DNA of 64,000 nt from Okapia johnstoni (GCA_024291935.2 CM044321.1:63854985-63918984); one strand, 5' to 3'; counted from the stretch's first letter, positions 43,153 through 55,345 are shown. Numbers and translations are program-made. Notes: generated from the letters alone by a model not told the origin.

Positions 43153-45257
43153 CACTTGCTCTTCTGTAATATACTCAATGATGCTTAAAGCTTTGTGGGT
43201 TTTCAGATTAGCAGACACATCATTTTACCTTATTTGTTAAATCCAGTCAGTGCGTCTAGTCAGAGTCCCGTTTATGGCAGGAATGTGATAAATGAGCCAT
43301 GTTCATCGAGTTTGGTGGGACTCTTCCCCAGTGTTCTCTCTCTCTCTCTTTTTTTGGTGAGAACTGTTTGGACTACATTTATGACTTTCATTTTAGTTGA
43401 TTATTACAGATTAATTACACCTGTCAATGTGCCCAAAGCTACCCTGTAAGTCATGTTTTTAAAAATGTAATAATCTCTTTAATGTATTTATGAACCTCTT
43501 AGTGGGGATTGCTTGTCACAACATCAACTCATCGTTTCACTTATTCATGCAGTAAATATTTAACTGCCCGTATTTTATGTGCCAAGCTGAGTGCTGGCAA
43601 CTGGGTATATGTTAATGAACAAGACTGTGATTTGAAAGCCCTTTTAAAAAGGTTGAATTCCTAAGTACATACTCTGAAAAATGCACATATTGTTGTTCAA
43701 GGGCACAGTTGTACTTGGCTCTTTCCACAGTTAGAGAACAGTTCTGTTAGGTTCTATTCATTTTCTTTAAAAAGGAGTACCCATGATCTTCCCTCTTAAG
43801 GTGAAAAGCAAGAAATTCCCCTACACTGACCCTGTTTCCCTAATTCCTGTCTAGCAGGGGGTGAGTGCTCTGACTGGTGTAGTAGCTTCAGAAATATTGG
43901 GCATGTCTGACTCTTCTTAGGCCTCCTTGCCTTTTTCTTAAGTGACAGATGCCACAGCTTCTCTAAAGATAAGAATCTGAGGGAATTGAAGTTGCTGGGA
44001 AGCAGAGTGTGCATATTTTTTCCTTTCGTATATTTCAAAAGTGGCCAAAGTCTAACTGACGCCATGATCCAGTGACTTAACTTCCTAGTGAGGCAGAGAA
44101 GTCATTTGAAGGACAGAAGATACCAAATCCCCTCTGGTTTCTCCTTTCTCGTCTACCCTTTGGGGTGTCCCTGGGAACATCTGGGCGCCTTGAGTCTCTA
44201 GCTTGAGAAGGTGACATCTAGAACCTTCCAGAATGTCTAAGTGTCAAATCCTAAGGCAGTTCATATCCAGTGACACTGAGGACCTTTCTGTTAAAAGTTA
44301 ATTATTTTCATCATAGCTTAGATGATAGAAATCACAATCAGTAGCAAAATCATTTTATTTCCATGTGCACGTGGTACTGTATTGGCTCCAGGCAAGTCAG
44401 AGTAAACAGACACAGGCCCTGTTCTCACAGGACCTCGGGCAGCCATGTTCCAGACGGGCAACCAAAGGACATCAGATGCAAATGTCAGCCAACAAGTGCA
44501 GCAAGGCCTCGCCTTATTTGTGGTCATCGGAGGAAATACCCTCATTAAGTCTTCAGTTGACAGCTGGGTCAAGGTCATTGACCTTTTGATGTTAGCTGTC
44601 AGTGTGACCTGAACATATGAAATTGTGATATCAAATTTGAATGAGGGTTTGTATCTTCAATTTTTATTTAAGATGAATCAAGTCTAATCTCAAAGAACTT
44701 TGTGCATTGACTCCTATCTGTGGTCAGTTTTCTTCTCTACTCTTTTTTTCTTTTTAAATCAGCACCACCAGAGTTTGCATTTACTGTTCATCACTATCAA
44801 CATTATCATCCTCTTAACTGTTCCTTGGTTATCTTTGTATGTCAGGCAGGCGCTTTATACAACTATCTTTAAATTTTTACAAATGCTCTGCTTTCAGGTC
44901 TCATTGTTTCCATTTTAAGAATCAACTTACAGGCTTAACTTTCAAAGGGGCATATTAAGTAAAGTTGAGACTCAAAATGTCTGGACCCAGCACCAGGGCT
45001 TCCCTGTATTATTCTCCACTTGTTGGGTTGTGAACCCTGACTGCTCCTCTGGGAGGTTAGAGGTGATTCCTTTATTCAGTCATTTAGCAGCAGTTTACTG
45101 GGCCCGGTTCTCAGCATTGGCGAGAGAGACATAAGCAAGACAGCAGGTCTCTGACACCATTACGGTTTTGCACACTCTAGTGGATTCCAGGCAATAGCCG
45201 GTAAGTCGTAGGAAGGCTTGGGCAAGAGGACATGGTTTAGAGTTGTCTCAGTCTTAC
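43153..45257. other. Unassigned sequence with old repeat traces
   Basis: Pieces at about 43550-43640 (TTTATGTGCCAAGCTGAGTG, CTGGGTATATGTTAATGAAC), 44340-44480 and 45075-45160 resemble a common old mammalian repeat containing 'GTGCCAGGCACTG'; a MIR-like piece may lie at 44790-44970. None is clear enough to name. No exon recognised. Confidence 0.35.
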
Positions 45258-45468
45258 ATTGTTGTTGAGTCACAAAGTTGTGTCCAACTCTTTGTGACCC
45301 CATGGACTGCAGCCCTCCAGGCTCCTCTGTCCATGGATTTCCCAGACAAGAATACTGGAGCGGATTACCATTTCCTTCTCTAGGGAATCTTCCCAACCCA
45401 GGGGGTCAACCCTCATCTCCTGCTTTGGCAGGCAATTTCTTTACTACTGAGCTGTCTAGGAAGCCCCG
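45258..45468 (-). mobile_element. Bov-tA SINE
   Basis: Antisense: GTTGTGTCCAACTCTTTGTG, GACTGCAGCCCTCCAGGCTC, CTCTAGGGAATCTTCCCAAC, and head end CTTTACTACTGAGCTGTCTA. Confidence 0.94.
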
Positions 45469-46857
45469 ACCTTAGGTGAGTGTAATCTGAAAACAATTCT
45501 GTAATCCTTGGGCTTCTCAGAATTAAGTGTAGTGTTTCTTCACCTTCAAAGTCATTATATAAATAAATGAGGGTGAAAGAACCGGTGTGTTCCCAGATAA
45601 GAATGACGTTTTATAATGACAGGGAGCTCCATTGAAGTGTGAATCACAACCAGAACGCCAGCAGAACTGTACCTGACAGAAGCATTCCAGATTTACAGAG
45701 TTCTCAGAGAGCTGCTTAATAGATGAGAACATCTGAAAAATAGGACTTTGGGGCTTCCAAGGTGCTGTGGTGACTGACATGGTGTTTTATGGAAGATGAC
45801 ACTTGGGTGGGGGAATGTTGAAATTGACTACAGTATAATTTAGTGTCAGGAAAATCTCTGGCTGCTGCTTAGTTTTGAGTAGATGCTACATAACTAGATT
45901 AAATATTTGGTTGTTTGTAATATCAATGTGTTAGGATCGCCGGAAAGCACTGAATTGAGCCAACATACATTCACACGTCATCAGTCACTTCTGTCTGGGT
46001 TGTGGTATTTAATTTAAACAAGAAACCGTTTCTGCCAAGTTTTTCAGATATACTGTTAATCTTATTAAGCATCTGTGGACTGCATTACCCTACTAGAATT
46101 ATTTGGGAGTCATTGTTAGTGGAAGAAGAGACGGTAGCTTAAAAAAAATTCCAAGTGGAAATTTGGGGAAAATTGGGCCTTTAAAAGATTTTAATGATAG
46201 TTTTAGTGTGTTGTTAGTTGCCAGAAGATAAAATGTATATGGTGCAAACAGCTGCCTATCTGCTATCCTAATTTCAAAAAAAGAGAGTGTGCGTTTGCTT
46301 TTCCATGTCTCTCAACTTTAACAAAAAGACATGTATAATAGTGTACTTGTTTTTTAATGTGCAAGGACCTCTTTCAAGATTGTATCTCGCAACTGGCTGG
46401 CCATAGACGGGAAGAAATTTCAGTTCTCAGTTGAGAAAAGTCAGGGTGGGATTAATTAGTTCTCCGCGGCTCTGAATTCACTGTTGCTGTGAGCTGGTGA
46501 CCTCAGTTTTAAGAATTCTATCCCTCCCCATTGCCTCACATCCCTTCCGTCAACACCACCACGGTTACCACCCCTGCAGGCTTTCTCTTGGTCTTCTGGA
46601 AGATTCCTTTTATGAAATGTTGATTGTATTATAATCTATCCCACATGCTTCCTCCCCCATGTGGCCTTGTGCAGTTTTATATATGTCATTCCTAAGCAGA
46701 TGTTGCATTCTTTATGACTGGCATGAAGATCGCTTCCTCATCTGGCCTAGGGACCATTTCTGCTGGTTCCTGCAGTCTCTGCTGTATCCGGGTATTTGGG
46801 GCACAGGATACATTTTTATGCATCTTCCTTCCTGCAATCTCAGTTGCCTGAGTTGTG
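45469..46857. other. Unassigned unique sequence
   Basis: No repeat or exon recognised. Confidence 0.4.
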
Positions 46858-47349
46858 ACTCAGTTCAGTTCAGTTGCTCAGTCATGTATGACTCTTTGCG
46901 ACCCCATGGACTGCAGCACACCGGGCCTCCCTGTCCATCACCAACTCCCGGAGTTTACCAAACTCATGTCCATTGAGTTGGTGATGCCATCCAACCATCT
47001 CATCCTCTGTCATCCCCTTCTCTTCCTGCCCTCAATCTTTCCCAGCATCAGGGTCTTTTCAAATGAGTCAGCTCTTCGCATCAGGTGGCCAAAGTATTGG
47101 AGTTTCAGCTTCAGCATCAGTCCTTCCAATGAACACTCGGGAATGATCTCCTTTAGGATGGACTGGTTGGATCTCCTTGCAGTCCAGGGGACTCTCAAGA
47201 GTCTTCTCCAACACCACAGATCAAAAGCATCAATTCTTCAGCGCTCAGCTTTCTTTATAGTCCAACTCTCACATCCATACGTGACTACTGGAAAAACCAT
47301 AGCCTTGACTAGACGGACCTTTGTTGGCAAAGTAATGTCTTTGCTTTAC
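46858..47349 (-). mobile_element. BovB LINE 3' fragment
   Basis: Antisense, well preserved: GTTCAGTTCAGTTGCTCAGT, CCATCACCAACTCCCGGAGT, GTCAGCTCTTCGCATCAGGT, GGATTGACTGGTTGG-like block (here GGATGGACTGGTTGG), GACCTTTGTTGGCAAAGTAA. 5'-truncated at that point. Minus-strand RT C-terminal remnants include VPWTARRSNQSILKE. Confidence 0.96.
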
Positions 47350-47590
47350 TGAAGAGGCACAATTCTTTGATTGACATTCTATCTTTACTAGCGTATGTTA
47401 CTCATTTTGAGGAAGAAAAATGTTGTGGCCATCTAGTTATAAACCGGAAATCTTTTTAATTCTTTCAATATTAGCTATCTTTTTGGTAATTTTGTTGCTC
47501 CATGCACTTACTGAGTGTAAACTTAAGAATAAGCAACAGGGTTCTTAGAAATCTGTGCAAATCAACTCATACACACCCCTATAGTATGGC

Positions 47591-47640
47591 TTTGGCCAGA
47601 AAGTTCATTTAGGTTTTTCCATATCATCTTATGGAAAGCA
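47591..47640 (+). mobile_element. Mariner terminal fragment
   Basis: TTTGGCCAGAAAGTTCATTT, AGGTTTTTCCATATCATC and TTATGGAAAG match the terminal region of the same mariner family seen at 1544-3075. The other end is missing. Confidence 0.75.
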
Positions 47641-47679
47641 TCCCAATAGTATGTAAATCACAGTTAATGATTACATGTA

Positions 47680-47875
47680 TTTGTTGTTGTTTTTCAGACA
47701 CTAAGTTGTATCTGATTCTTTGTGACCCCATGGACTGTAGCCCACCAGGCTTCTCTGTCCATGGAATTTTCCAGGCAAGAATACCATTTCCTTCTTCCAG
47801 GAATCTTTCCAACCTGGGGATCAGTCCCTACAATAGCAAGTGGATTCTTTACCACTGAGCCACCTGGGAAGCCCA
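47680..47875 (-). mobile_element. Bov-tA SINE with TSD
   Basis: Antisense: GTTGTATCTGATTCTTTGTG, ATTTTCCAGGCAAGAATACC, and head end CTTTACCACTGAGCCACCTG. Flanks repeat ATTACATGTA at 47670-47679 and 47876-47885. A part of the Bov-A body after AAGAATACC is deleted. Confidence 0.94.
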
Positions 47876-47885
47876 ATTACATGTA

Positions 47886-48244
47886 CGCCAGCCAAGTGAA
47901 ATATGGAGTGTCCTCCATGTTTGATGAACGTCTAGAACTCGGTATCTGCATATTCAAGGGGGGCACAAGGATGACCTGCTCTGATTATGAGGAAGATATA
48001 ACAGGAAAAAGTGCACTTTCTGGTCATTATACCACTGAAAGTGACAATTTGGTATTTAAAAGGCAGACAGTCAACTGTAGGTCTATGACAGAGTAATCTG
48101 ATACTGAGGAAATTATAAATAGTTGAATAAATTGTTGATTAATAGGCACTTTATTCAAAATAGAATTTCACCAGAAACATATTAACACACAGATACCCCA
48201 TGTGAATTGAATATTAATAGTCTTTAAAAAGAGAGAATTTTGAA
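47886..48244. other. Unassigned sequence
   Basis: A plus-strand frame continues from the SINE to 48096 (about 70 codons outside the repeat, ending NCRSMTE) with no domain recognised. Probably chance. Confidence 0.35.
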
Positions 48245-48455
48245 AAGGAAATTTGATTGACATGTAATTGATTTATAATACTATACAGATTTCAGGTGTA
48301 CGACAGTGTGATGCACAATTGGTAAAGGTTATACTCCATTTATAGTTATCACAAACATTGGCTATATTCCCTGTGCTTTAAAATCTATCCTTGTAACTAA
48401 TTTGTCTTATACACAGTGTTTTGTACCTCTTAATCCACTACTCTCAATTTTTAAG
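48245..48455 (-). mobile_element. L1 3'-UTR fragment
   Basis: Antisense L1: ACATGTAATTGATTTATAAT, TTTCAGGTGTACGACAGTGT, GGCTATATTCCCTGTGCTTT, GTACCTCTTAATCCACTACT. Confidence 0.85.
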
Positions 48456-49334
48456 TCATCTTTATTATGAAAATCATTATGTACTAATTGGAACACTTCT
48501 TTGACTGTGTGGTGTTCTACAAGTCAGAAGGGAGTAACTGGTTTTGAGCGATGGATAGTTTTTCCCTTATTGCAGCTCCTCTCAGTCCAGCTGTTCGCTG
48601 AACCTGTGGTGAGTGGAGTTAAGATTGTGCAGGTTAACCTGTCAAAACCCACCTCAGTTCTTCCTCCACACTCAGCTGTTCTTCAGGCCCTCTGTGTTCT
48701 AGAGTTAAATCCCTCCAACAAAGATGAGTGGTTCTTTTTTTTGTTTCGATTTCTTTTCCCTGAAGCTGGCAGCTGGCCGCTGGGGTCTAGTGGAGCAAAC
48801 AGTAGCCTGGAGGAACGAAGCCCTTGATTTTATTTCCAGGCCCACTGTGATGATTTCACTGAATGCTGGCTTAGAAAACACTCTTGACTTCTTGGGAGAA
48901 AGGTATTATTTAAATGCCAAGTTTCTAACATGGAGATTTCTCTGTGCAGGAATAAACAGTGTGTTTGTGTTACTGTGCAAAGGGAGAGTTGGATGACAAA
49001 GGGGTGCAGTGCTGTTGGGAATTGGAAGGAGAAAGGGTTCCCAGCTTTCATCTTCATCTGGCCTAAAGAATATTTCTGTACAAATGAACCCAAGCGTGGT
49101 CCACGGGCGAAGCCCCTAATTTTATTTCCCTCATCAGGAAGTGAAACTGGGTGGCTGTACCTCCATGACTGATGGAGTTTAATGGTAGGCTTTGCAAAAT
49201 GTGATTGTGATTTGCTGTTTAGTTTGGACAGGTTAGTCCAGCCATTCTAAATCTATGGGGTGATCTTCTTATGAAGGCAGAGATTGAGGGGTGGGAATTT
49301 TTTTTTTTTTTTTTTTTGAGAAAAGTAGAGGAGT
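48456..49334. other. Unassigned unique sequence
   Basis: T-run at 49299-49318; no repeat family or exon recognised. Confidence 0.4.
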
Positions 49335-49529
49335 CGAATGAATCTGCCAGCCACGCAGGAGACCCAGATTTGATCTCTAGGTCGGGAAGATCCCCTGGAG
49401 AAGGAAATGGCAACCCACTCCAGTAGTCTTGCCTGGAGAACCCCATGGGCAAAGGGGTCTAGCGGGCTACAGTCCATGGAGTCGCAAAGAGTCGGAGACA
49501 ACTGAGTGACTAACACTTTCACTTTCAGA
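49335..49529 (+). mobile_element. Bov-tA SINE, head eroded
   Basis: GAATCTGCCAGCCACGCAGG, GATTTGATCTCTAGGTCGGG, CCAGTAGTCTTGCCTGGAGA, GTCGCAAAGAGTCGGAGACA and tail CACTTTCACTTTCAG. Confidence 0.94.
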
Positions 49530-50492
49530 GGAATTGAATACCGGGTCCCTTAGTACCTGCTTTGACCGTGGATGCTAATTGAGAAACAGATTTCCTAATC
49601 ATGAGTAACCTATCTCTGAGAATAATAAGGGAGACCTGGGCCTCATTCCTAATCTCTCCAGAGAGGTATAGCCCTGTGTCTGTGATTGACTGAATTAAAT
49701 GTTGGCCTGGAGGTCAAGTGCAACATAAACAAAATCAAAGTCTCAGCCAGGTTCTGTTAGTGGCCTTCCTTGTCGATGAGGTGCTCATTCTTGTAAAACT
49801 CAAATCCGTGCAATGATCCTTGCTGCTTCTCTTTCTCCAAATGGCCACTGAAATACTAAAATCACTGTCTAATTTTATGCTCCTAAGTCTCTTCTGGCTG
49901 CAGGAACCTTATTTTAGCCATTTCTTATACCCGTGGACCTCTAACATCTTCAGCTTGTTCTCAATTTATATCTAGAATTGCTTCAGCTACCTCAATTAGT
50001 GCTTCATCCCAGACGAATTTTGGACATTAGCTTCACATTTCTTAATTTACCTTCTGGTTGTAGCGCTCTCTCTCTCAGCCCTCAGTTTTGATACCATTTT
50101 GGCACTGATCTCTGGTTTCATCTCTTTGTAAAATTCATTCTTGCTCCTCACACAGCCCTGCCCTTGGTTACTCTGGGAAAAGTTCCCTTTTTTCGGTCCC
50201 TCTGGCTCCCAGAACTTGGTCCTGGCTCAGACACTGTAGCCAGTGTTACAGAGAGCTTGGCTCTGTGCTGTGAAGGGAACTGGACTTTATTCCCCTCCAA
50301 CAGATGCCGCCACCCCACGTGTGCGTGTCAAAATTCCACCCTTCTTTTCAGCCTACTTCAAATCCCACCTGCTCCACTAAGTCTCTCAGTACTGCCAACC
50401 CACAGACTTTTTCTCTTTTCTGAATACTTTCTAGAACACCTATGAGCTGTCCTATTCTCTTGATATTTACTGTTATTGTTTAGGATATGTCT
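49530..50492. other. Mostly unassigned; L2-like piece at the end
   Basis: An L2-like segment is probable at 50320-50445 (CAGCCTACTTCAAATCCCAC, CTGCTCCACTAAGTCTC, GAATACTTTCTAGAACACC). Nothing else recognised. Confidence 0.4.
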
Positions 50493-50505
50493 AGGCACAA
50501 GGGTG

Positions 50506-50691
50506 ATCAGCGGTAAAGAATCTGCCTGTAATGCAGGAGATGCAGGTTCGATCCCTGGGTTGAGAAGATCCCCTGGAGAAGGAAGTGGCAACCTGCTCGA
50601 GTGTTCTTGCCTGGAGAAAACCATGGACAGAGGAGTCTGGTGGGCTGTGGTCCACGGGGTCACAAGGGTTGGACATGACAACAATGAAACA
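50506..50691 (+). mobile_element. Bov-tA SINE with perfect TSD
   Basis: Head GATCAGCGGTAAAGAATC-like, B box GGTTCGATCCCTGGG, body GTTCTTGCCTGGAGAAAACC and end TTGGACATGACAACAATGAA. A perfect 13-bp TSD AGGCACAAGGGTG is at 50493-50505 and 50692-50704. Confidence 0.96.
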
Positions 50692-50704
50692 AGGCACAAG
50701 GGTG

Positions 50705-52784
50705 GAATGAAACTGCTCTTTGTATATATCCACCCCCCCCCCCCGGTCTATAAGCAGCTGAAGGACGGCAGTCACACTGTGCATTTTATCACAGAGCTGG
50801 ACGTTTAACATACAGGTATCTCTAAACCCTTCTCAAAGCCAGGTGGTCATAGGAAGAAAGATAAACTGACCCTGAACACCGAGTTAAAATTCTTCCCTCC
50901 TCCCCCCACCTCACCCCAGTACTTTATTCTGTAAACTAAAAGTCCACACTAGCTGACAAGCATGGCTCTAATCCATTCCGTGAATTCAGTATCCTGATTC
51001 CAGTCCTCATATGAGCTCTGCACAGCCTAAAAGTGCAAATACTTTTTTTCATGAGTGTATCACATAAAGCAAGGCTTGAGCAGATTTTGATCTCTTTAAG
51101 GCAGAAAATCTTGCAGCTCATTTTCCCTGTCCCAGGAATTTTTAGAAGTGAAGTTTATACTCCCTATTTGCCAACTTAACTTAATAATTGATATCTTCCT
51201 TATATATTGCTCATTCCCAGTGTATATCATATCCATACATAAGTGTGTGGTATATGTACATTTGAGTAAGCAGTTGTAGCTTCTATTTCAGGATTTGTCA
51301 GGATTCAGTCCTTAGGTGCTTTTAAAACTTTGCGCATTCCTGTGCCTGCAGGGTTTTGTTTTGTTTTGTCCTTTTAGGAAAGTGGAGATTGGAGTGAAGT
51401 TATTTGTTTGGAAGACTAAATAAATCCTTTTGAAGTGAAGAATAAGGGGTGGGGAAAGTTGTGTTGCTGTCCGTGGTTCTGATTTATGTTGCTGCTAGAA
51501 AAGACAGATTCATTTGGCAAATGCATCATGATTGTGGTTTACAAAGGGATAAAAGATAACAAGAGAGAACTACTTTAAAACAATGTTAAAATTTTAAATA
51601 TTGACCATGTTTCACATGTGTGTTTGTGTGAAAGAGTGAGTCCATGGAAGTGGTTCTTAAGTAGCATTTGATCTTCAAGGATCGAAGGATAATATGCCTC
51701 AAGGATAATATGCTGCCATTTATGTAGAAAAGGAGAATATAAGCACCCACTTAACGCATACATACACATACATATATGTAAACAGATGCAGATACTTTTA
51801 TTACATGCTCTCAAATGCATTTGGATGTTTGAATGATATAACTTTATTACCTATTAAACAGTTAATTTTTTAAAGTTCATACTTTCTATTTTTAGTATTT
51901 CCTATTTTAAAAATTCTGCAAGAAACTAGAACTGTTTCAAAATAGAAATAAAAGACCTGTAACCTGGCCTTTACTTCAGTGTGGTCTGGCAAGCTCTCAA
52001 GAAGTTAGAATGAAGTTAGGTAGTCCAACAGATGACAAAAAGGGATTAAATGTGACATAGATCTATGACAGTGTGGTGTCTGAATTTGTTATACCTAATG
52101 TAAGTAGGGAAGATAAATTGAATACTAGTGTATTGGTATTCTTTAAAGACCCATTGAAAGTGAAGCACTGGGGAAATGATGCATTTTTTCTCTTATTATT
52201 ATACAGTTCAAAAAAGAAAGAAAAATGTAAAATATATTAAGAAGAAATAGACATTGATTTCACACCTCAATTCATTCACAGAAAGGAAGCCAGTTGATTA
52301 GCATCAACCTGCATGGCATGGTCGGTTTTCTTCTGCTGGTATTCGAATAGGGTCCAGTGGCTGCGATACAACCAGAGTTTGAAGAAGATAAAAGTATAAA
52401 TAGAGGGCGGAGGAGCAAAGTCCCTGATATCTCAAACCTGAGATGAAATTTCAAAGCCAGTTCAACTAATGCATCAAACTTGCTATGCAGAAATCAAATA
52501 ATTATTTCTCCGTTTACCCATCCTCCCTCCAGCCTGGCCCTCCTCACTGATCCCCTATTTCTGGTAATAGTTGTTTTCCCGGCCATCCAAGCTCAAAAGC
52601 TTTCATTTCTTTCTAACTTTTTTTTGTCTTTCAAGTGCACCCAGTAGTCAGTTTCATGAGATCTTGTCTCTCATTATCTTTCTTATCTTCCCTATTTCTT
52701 AATCCTGCTCCACTCCCCATAGGTCTGACCCTTATTACCTCTTACAGACATGGGTAGCTTCTCACCTGGCTGCCACGCCAGGTA
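50705..52784. other. Long stretch without recognised features
   Basis: A C-run at about 50731-50744 and an ATACATACACATAC patch near 51760. AT-rich otherwise. A 51-codon minus-strand frame at 52431-52276 (ending NQLASFL) is discussed in the findings. No other candidate exon. Confidence 0.35.
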
Positions 52785-52935
52785 GTAGAGTGCAGGGGTT
52801 GCAATCAGATTCCTGGGTCTGTATCTCCACCCCACTACTAGTTAGTTGGGACAGGATCTCAGTAAGGTAGAGTCTCTCTAGCTTCATTGTCCTCAGCTGT
52901 TAAATAGACATAATAATACTGGTGGTCACCTCATT
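52785..52935 (+). mobile_element. MIR SINE
   Basis: AGTAGAGTGCAGGGGTTGCA, ATCAGATTCCTGGGTCTGTA, CCACTACTAGTTAGTTGGGA, CTTCATTGTCCTCAGCTGTT and AATAGACATAATAATACTGG follow the MIR consensus. Confidence 0.82.
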
Positions 52936-53320
52936 TTTCCCCATGTCTCTGCTTACATTCACCTCCTTAGAGAGGTTTTTCTTGACTTCCTTCTCTGAAA
53001 TAGCATCCATATCACTCTGTCCTTTTACCTTGCTGTATTTTTTCTTAAAAAATTTGTGACCACCTGACATTCTGTTAAATGGTTGGTTGGTTGTCTGTAT
53101 TCCCCCCTCAAATGTGAGTTCCATAGACGTAGGAACCTAGCCTGTGATTTTGTTCATGGGCCTATCTCAGTGCTTAAAAATTCTTGGAGGATTATGAGAT
53201 TGGCCAAAAAGTTTGTTCTGGCTTTTTGCCCCATCTTCTAGAGAAACTTAAACAGACTTTTTGGTCAGACCAATAGTAGGTGCCCGATAAGTACATGCTG
53301 AATGAATGAATAGATAAACA
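52936..53320 (+). mobile_element. L2 LINE 3' end, interrupted by a MITE
   Basis: TTAGAGAGGTTTTTCTTGAC, CTGACATTCTGTTAAATGGT, GTGAGTTCCATAGACGTAGG, GGGCCTATCTCAGTGCTTAA, then after the MITE AGTAGGTGCCCGATAAGTAC and GCTGAATGAATGAATAG. This is the L2 3' end in order. Confidence 0.82.
53199..53274. mobile_element. Mariner-derived MITE inside the L2
   Basis: Left end ATTGGCCAAAAAGTTTGTTC; right end, reverse-complemented, ATTGGTCTGACCAAAAAGTC. These are the same inverted repeats as the 1544-3075 mariner. The 76-bp length leaves only the termini. Confidence 0.85.
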
Positions 53321-54029
53321 TACAGTCTCTTGTGAGGGTTAAATGATATCTTGCATCCAAGTGCCTGCCCAGAGTGTGTGAACTTTCACAGTCACCATCA
53401 CTATTTTCTCCTCTAGTTGATCCTAAGTCCCTACTGATAACTTGACCTTTTCAAAAATTGCTCTGCTTCAAACCAAACACTGACTTCCTGTTGCCCCTTC
53501 CAGGTTGGAGGACAGGTTCTCAGCTCAGTGCCCGGCTCTCACTATGACAAAGACCCAGCTATGCTGTGAGATTCTGAGATTTTACTCTCCTTACCCCAGA
53601 TTTCATGAGAAGGCTGCTACCAAATCCTTGTCCCAGAGCGAGTTACTACATTTATTACCTGGACCATGAGACAGATCTGCCCTCGACCTCATAAGAGATA
53701 CCACCTGTATCGTCCGAGGCTGTTGTGCTATACACACATCCTTGTAAAGATAGTTTAGGATTCACTCTGTCACAAGTAGAAACTTCATGGGGAATTGCTC
53801 CTTAGTTCTGTCTTTCTACCCTTACCTTTTGTGACTCTTAACATTTATCCTGCATTACCCCAAACTGGAGCATATGTCAGTTTCCTTTGTATCACGTGCT
53901 TTCCTTGCTGTGTGCCTTATAATATGTGTTTCCTTCCCAGGTGAAACCTAATGTCATCTTTCAGATTCATCTTTTTCCATTTGATATCTGCATAGTCTCC
54001 CCATTTGCTTCCTTGGGGTCTGTGTTCTT
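53321..54029. other. Unassigned sequence, possibly L2-derived
   Basis: Scattered L2- and MIR-like phrases (GAGGGTTAAATGATATC at 53336; CAGATTCATCTTTTTCC at 53963) but no continuous match by eye. Confidence 0.3.
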
Positions 54030-54268
54030 ATTAGTGAAACCTTTCTCCGATCTGAATAGAAGCCTGGCCCCACCCAGGAATGCCAGTCTCTTTATCATTA
54101 TCACTGTGACTTGTATGTACTGATTTATGGTCTGTCTGCCCCTTTTAGTATGTAAACTCCTTGGGAGTAAAGACTTTGAATGTTTCATATTCTGTTACAG
54201 CCTCAGCCCCCCTAATCAGGACCTGCCACAAAGTATGTGGTAAATAACTATCGGTTGATCTTGTGAGT
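54030..54268 (+). mobile_element. L2 LINE 3' end
   Basis: GTGAAACCTTTCTCCGATCT, TGATTTATGGTCTGTCTGCC, TATGTAAACTCCTTGGGAGT, CACAAAGTATGTGGTAAATA follow the L2 3' end. Confidence 0.78.
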
Positions 54269-54344
54269 TAGTTTTGTATTTCTTCATTAAACGGTTCTGT
54301 TAAGAAATCATTTTTATTAAAAAAATTTAATATTATAAATTTAT

Positions 54345-54715
54345 TTTCTTTTTTCATCTGTATTGGGTTATAATTGACAAATAAAATTATATATATATGA
54401 AGGATTCCTCCCATCTAATGGACACATTCGTCACTTCAAATATTTTTCTTCTTTTCCTCCTTTTCAGGGAGAAAGGAGAACGTTCAAGTTCTGTTCTCTT
54501 AATGAATTTCAATTATACTATATGGTGTTATCAACCATATAACACCGTGCTGTACATTATATATACAGCTATATATAATGACTATACAACTATAGTTGTA
54601 TATAGTTGTATATAATGTATACAGCTGTAGTTGTGTATAATGACTATAGTTGTGACTATATAACTATGTAGTCACCGCGGTGTACATTAGATCCTTACAT
54701 CTTATTTATCTCATA
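54345..54715 (-). mobile_element. Old L1M 3'-UTR fragment with internal AT duplications
   Basis: TATTGGGTTATAATTGACAA, ATAAAATTATATATATATGA, AATGAATTTCAATTATACTA, TGTACATTAGATCCTTACAT match the antisense L1M 3' region. Between 54555 and 54680 the sequence is expanded by imperfect repeats of ACTATAGTTGT/TATATAATG. Confidence 0.8.
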
Positions 54716-55169
54716 TATTTATTTTAAAGTCAGTTTATGAAGCATTTCACTTACTCCATGGCTCTTTCCAGGCTTCCTGAGGGGAATAGGGTCTGTCCAT
54801 CTGCTGAACCTTAGTTCTGCTTTTCTTGTCCTCCTCTGTGATGATGATCCTGTTCTGCCTTTTATTACAGATGTTTATTCCCCATTAGACTGTGATTTTG
54901 TAGAGGACAGAGCCTTCCTCGTACTCCAGGTAGCTTCTTACACAGTCCCTTTAATGTAGTGGGCACTGAATGAGGGTGCGCTGTATTTCATGGTGAGTGA
55001 AGAGACCAAGTAGCCTGGAATCTAGCACTCTTTTTGGTAGTGATTTACTTAGTTCTGCATCTTGTGTAATTGGAATGTATTCTTCATTAGAATTTGGAAG
55101 AAATAACTGGTGCCAACTGGTAGAAACTGAGTGAAAAGAAATTTTGGCTAAATATAAGGGAGAACAAAG
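54716..55169. other. Unassigned sequence
   Basis: No repeat or exon clearly recognised; GTAGAGGACAGAGCC near 54900 is faintly L2-like. Confidence 0.35.
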
Positions 55170-55345
55170 GGGGCTTCCCAGGTGGCTCCATGGTAAAGAA
55201 TCCACCTGTAGTGCAGGAGATGCAGATTTGATCTCTGGGTCAGGAAGATCCCCTGGAGAAGGAAATGGCATCGTACTGTAGTATTCTTGCCTGGAGAATC
55301 CCATGGAGAGGGGAGCCTGGCAGGCTACAGTCCATGGGGTCTCCA
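55170..55345 (+). mobile_element. Bov-tA SINE
   Basis: GGGGGCTTCCCAGGTGGCTC, CACCTGTAGTGCAGGAGATG, GTATTCTTGCCTGGAGAATC, GGCAGGCTACAGTCCATGGG; ends before the CGACTGAG motif. Confidence 0.94.
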
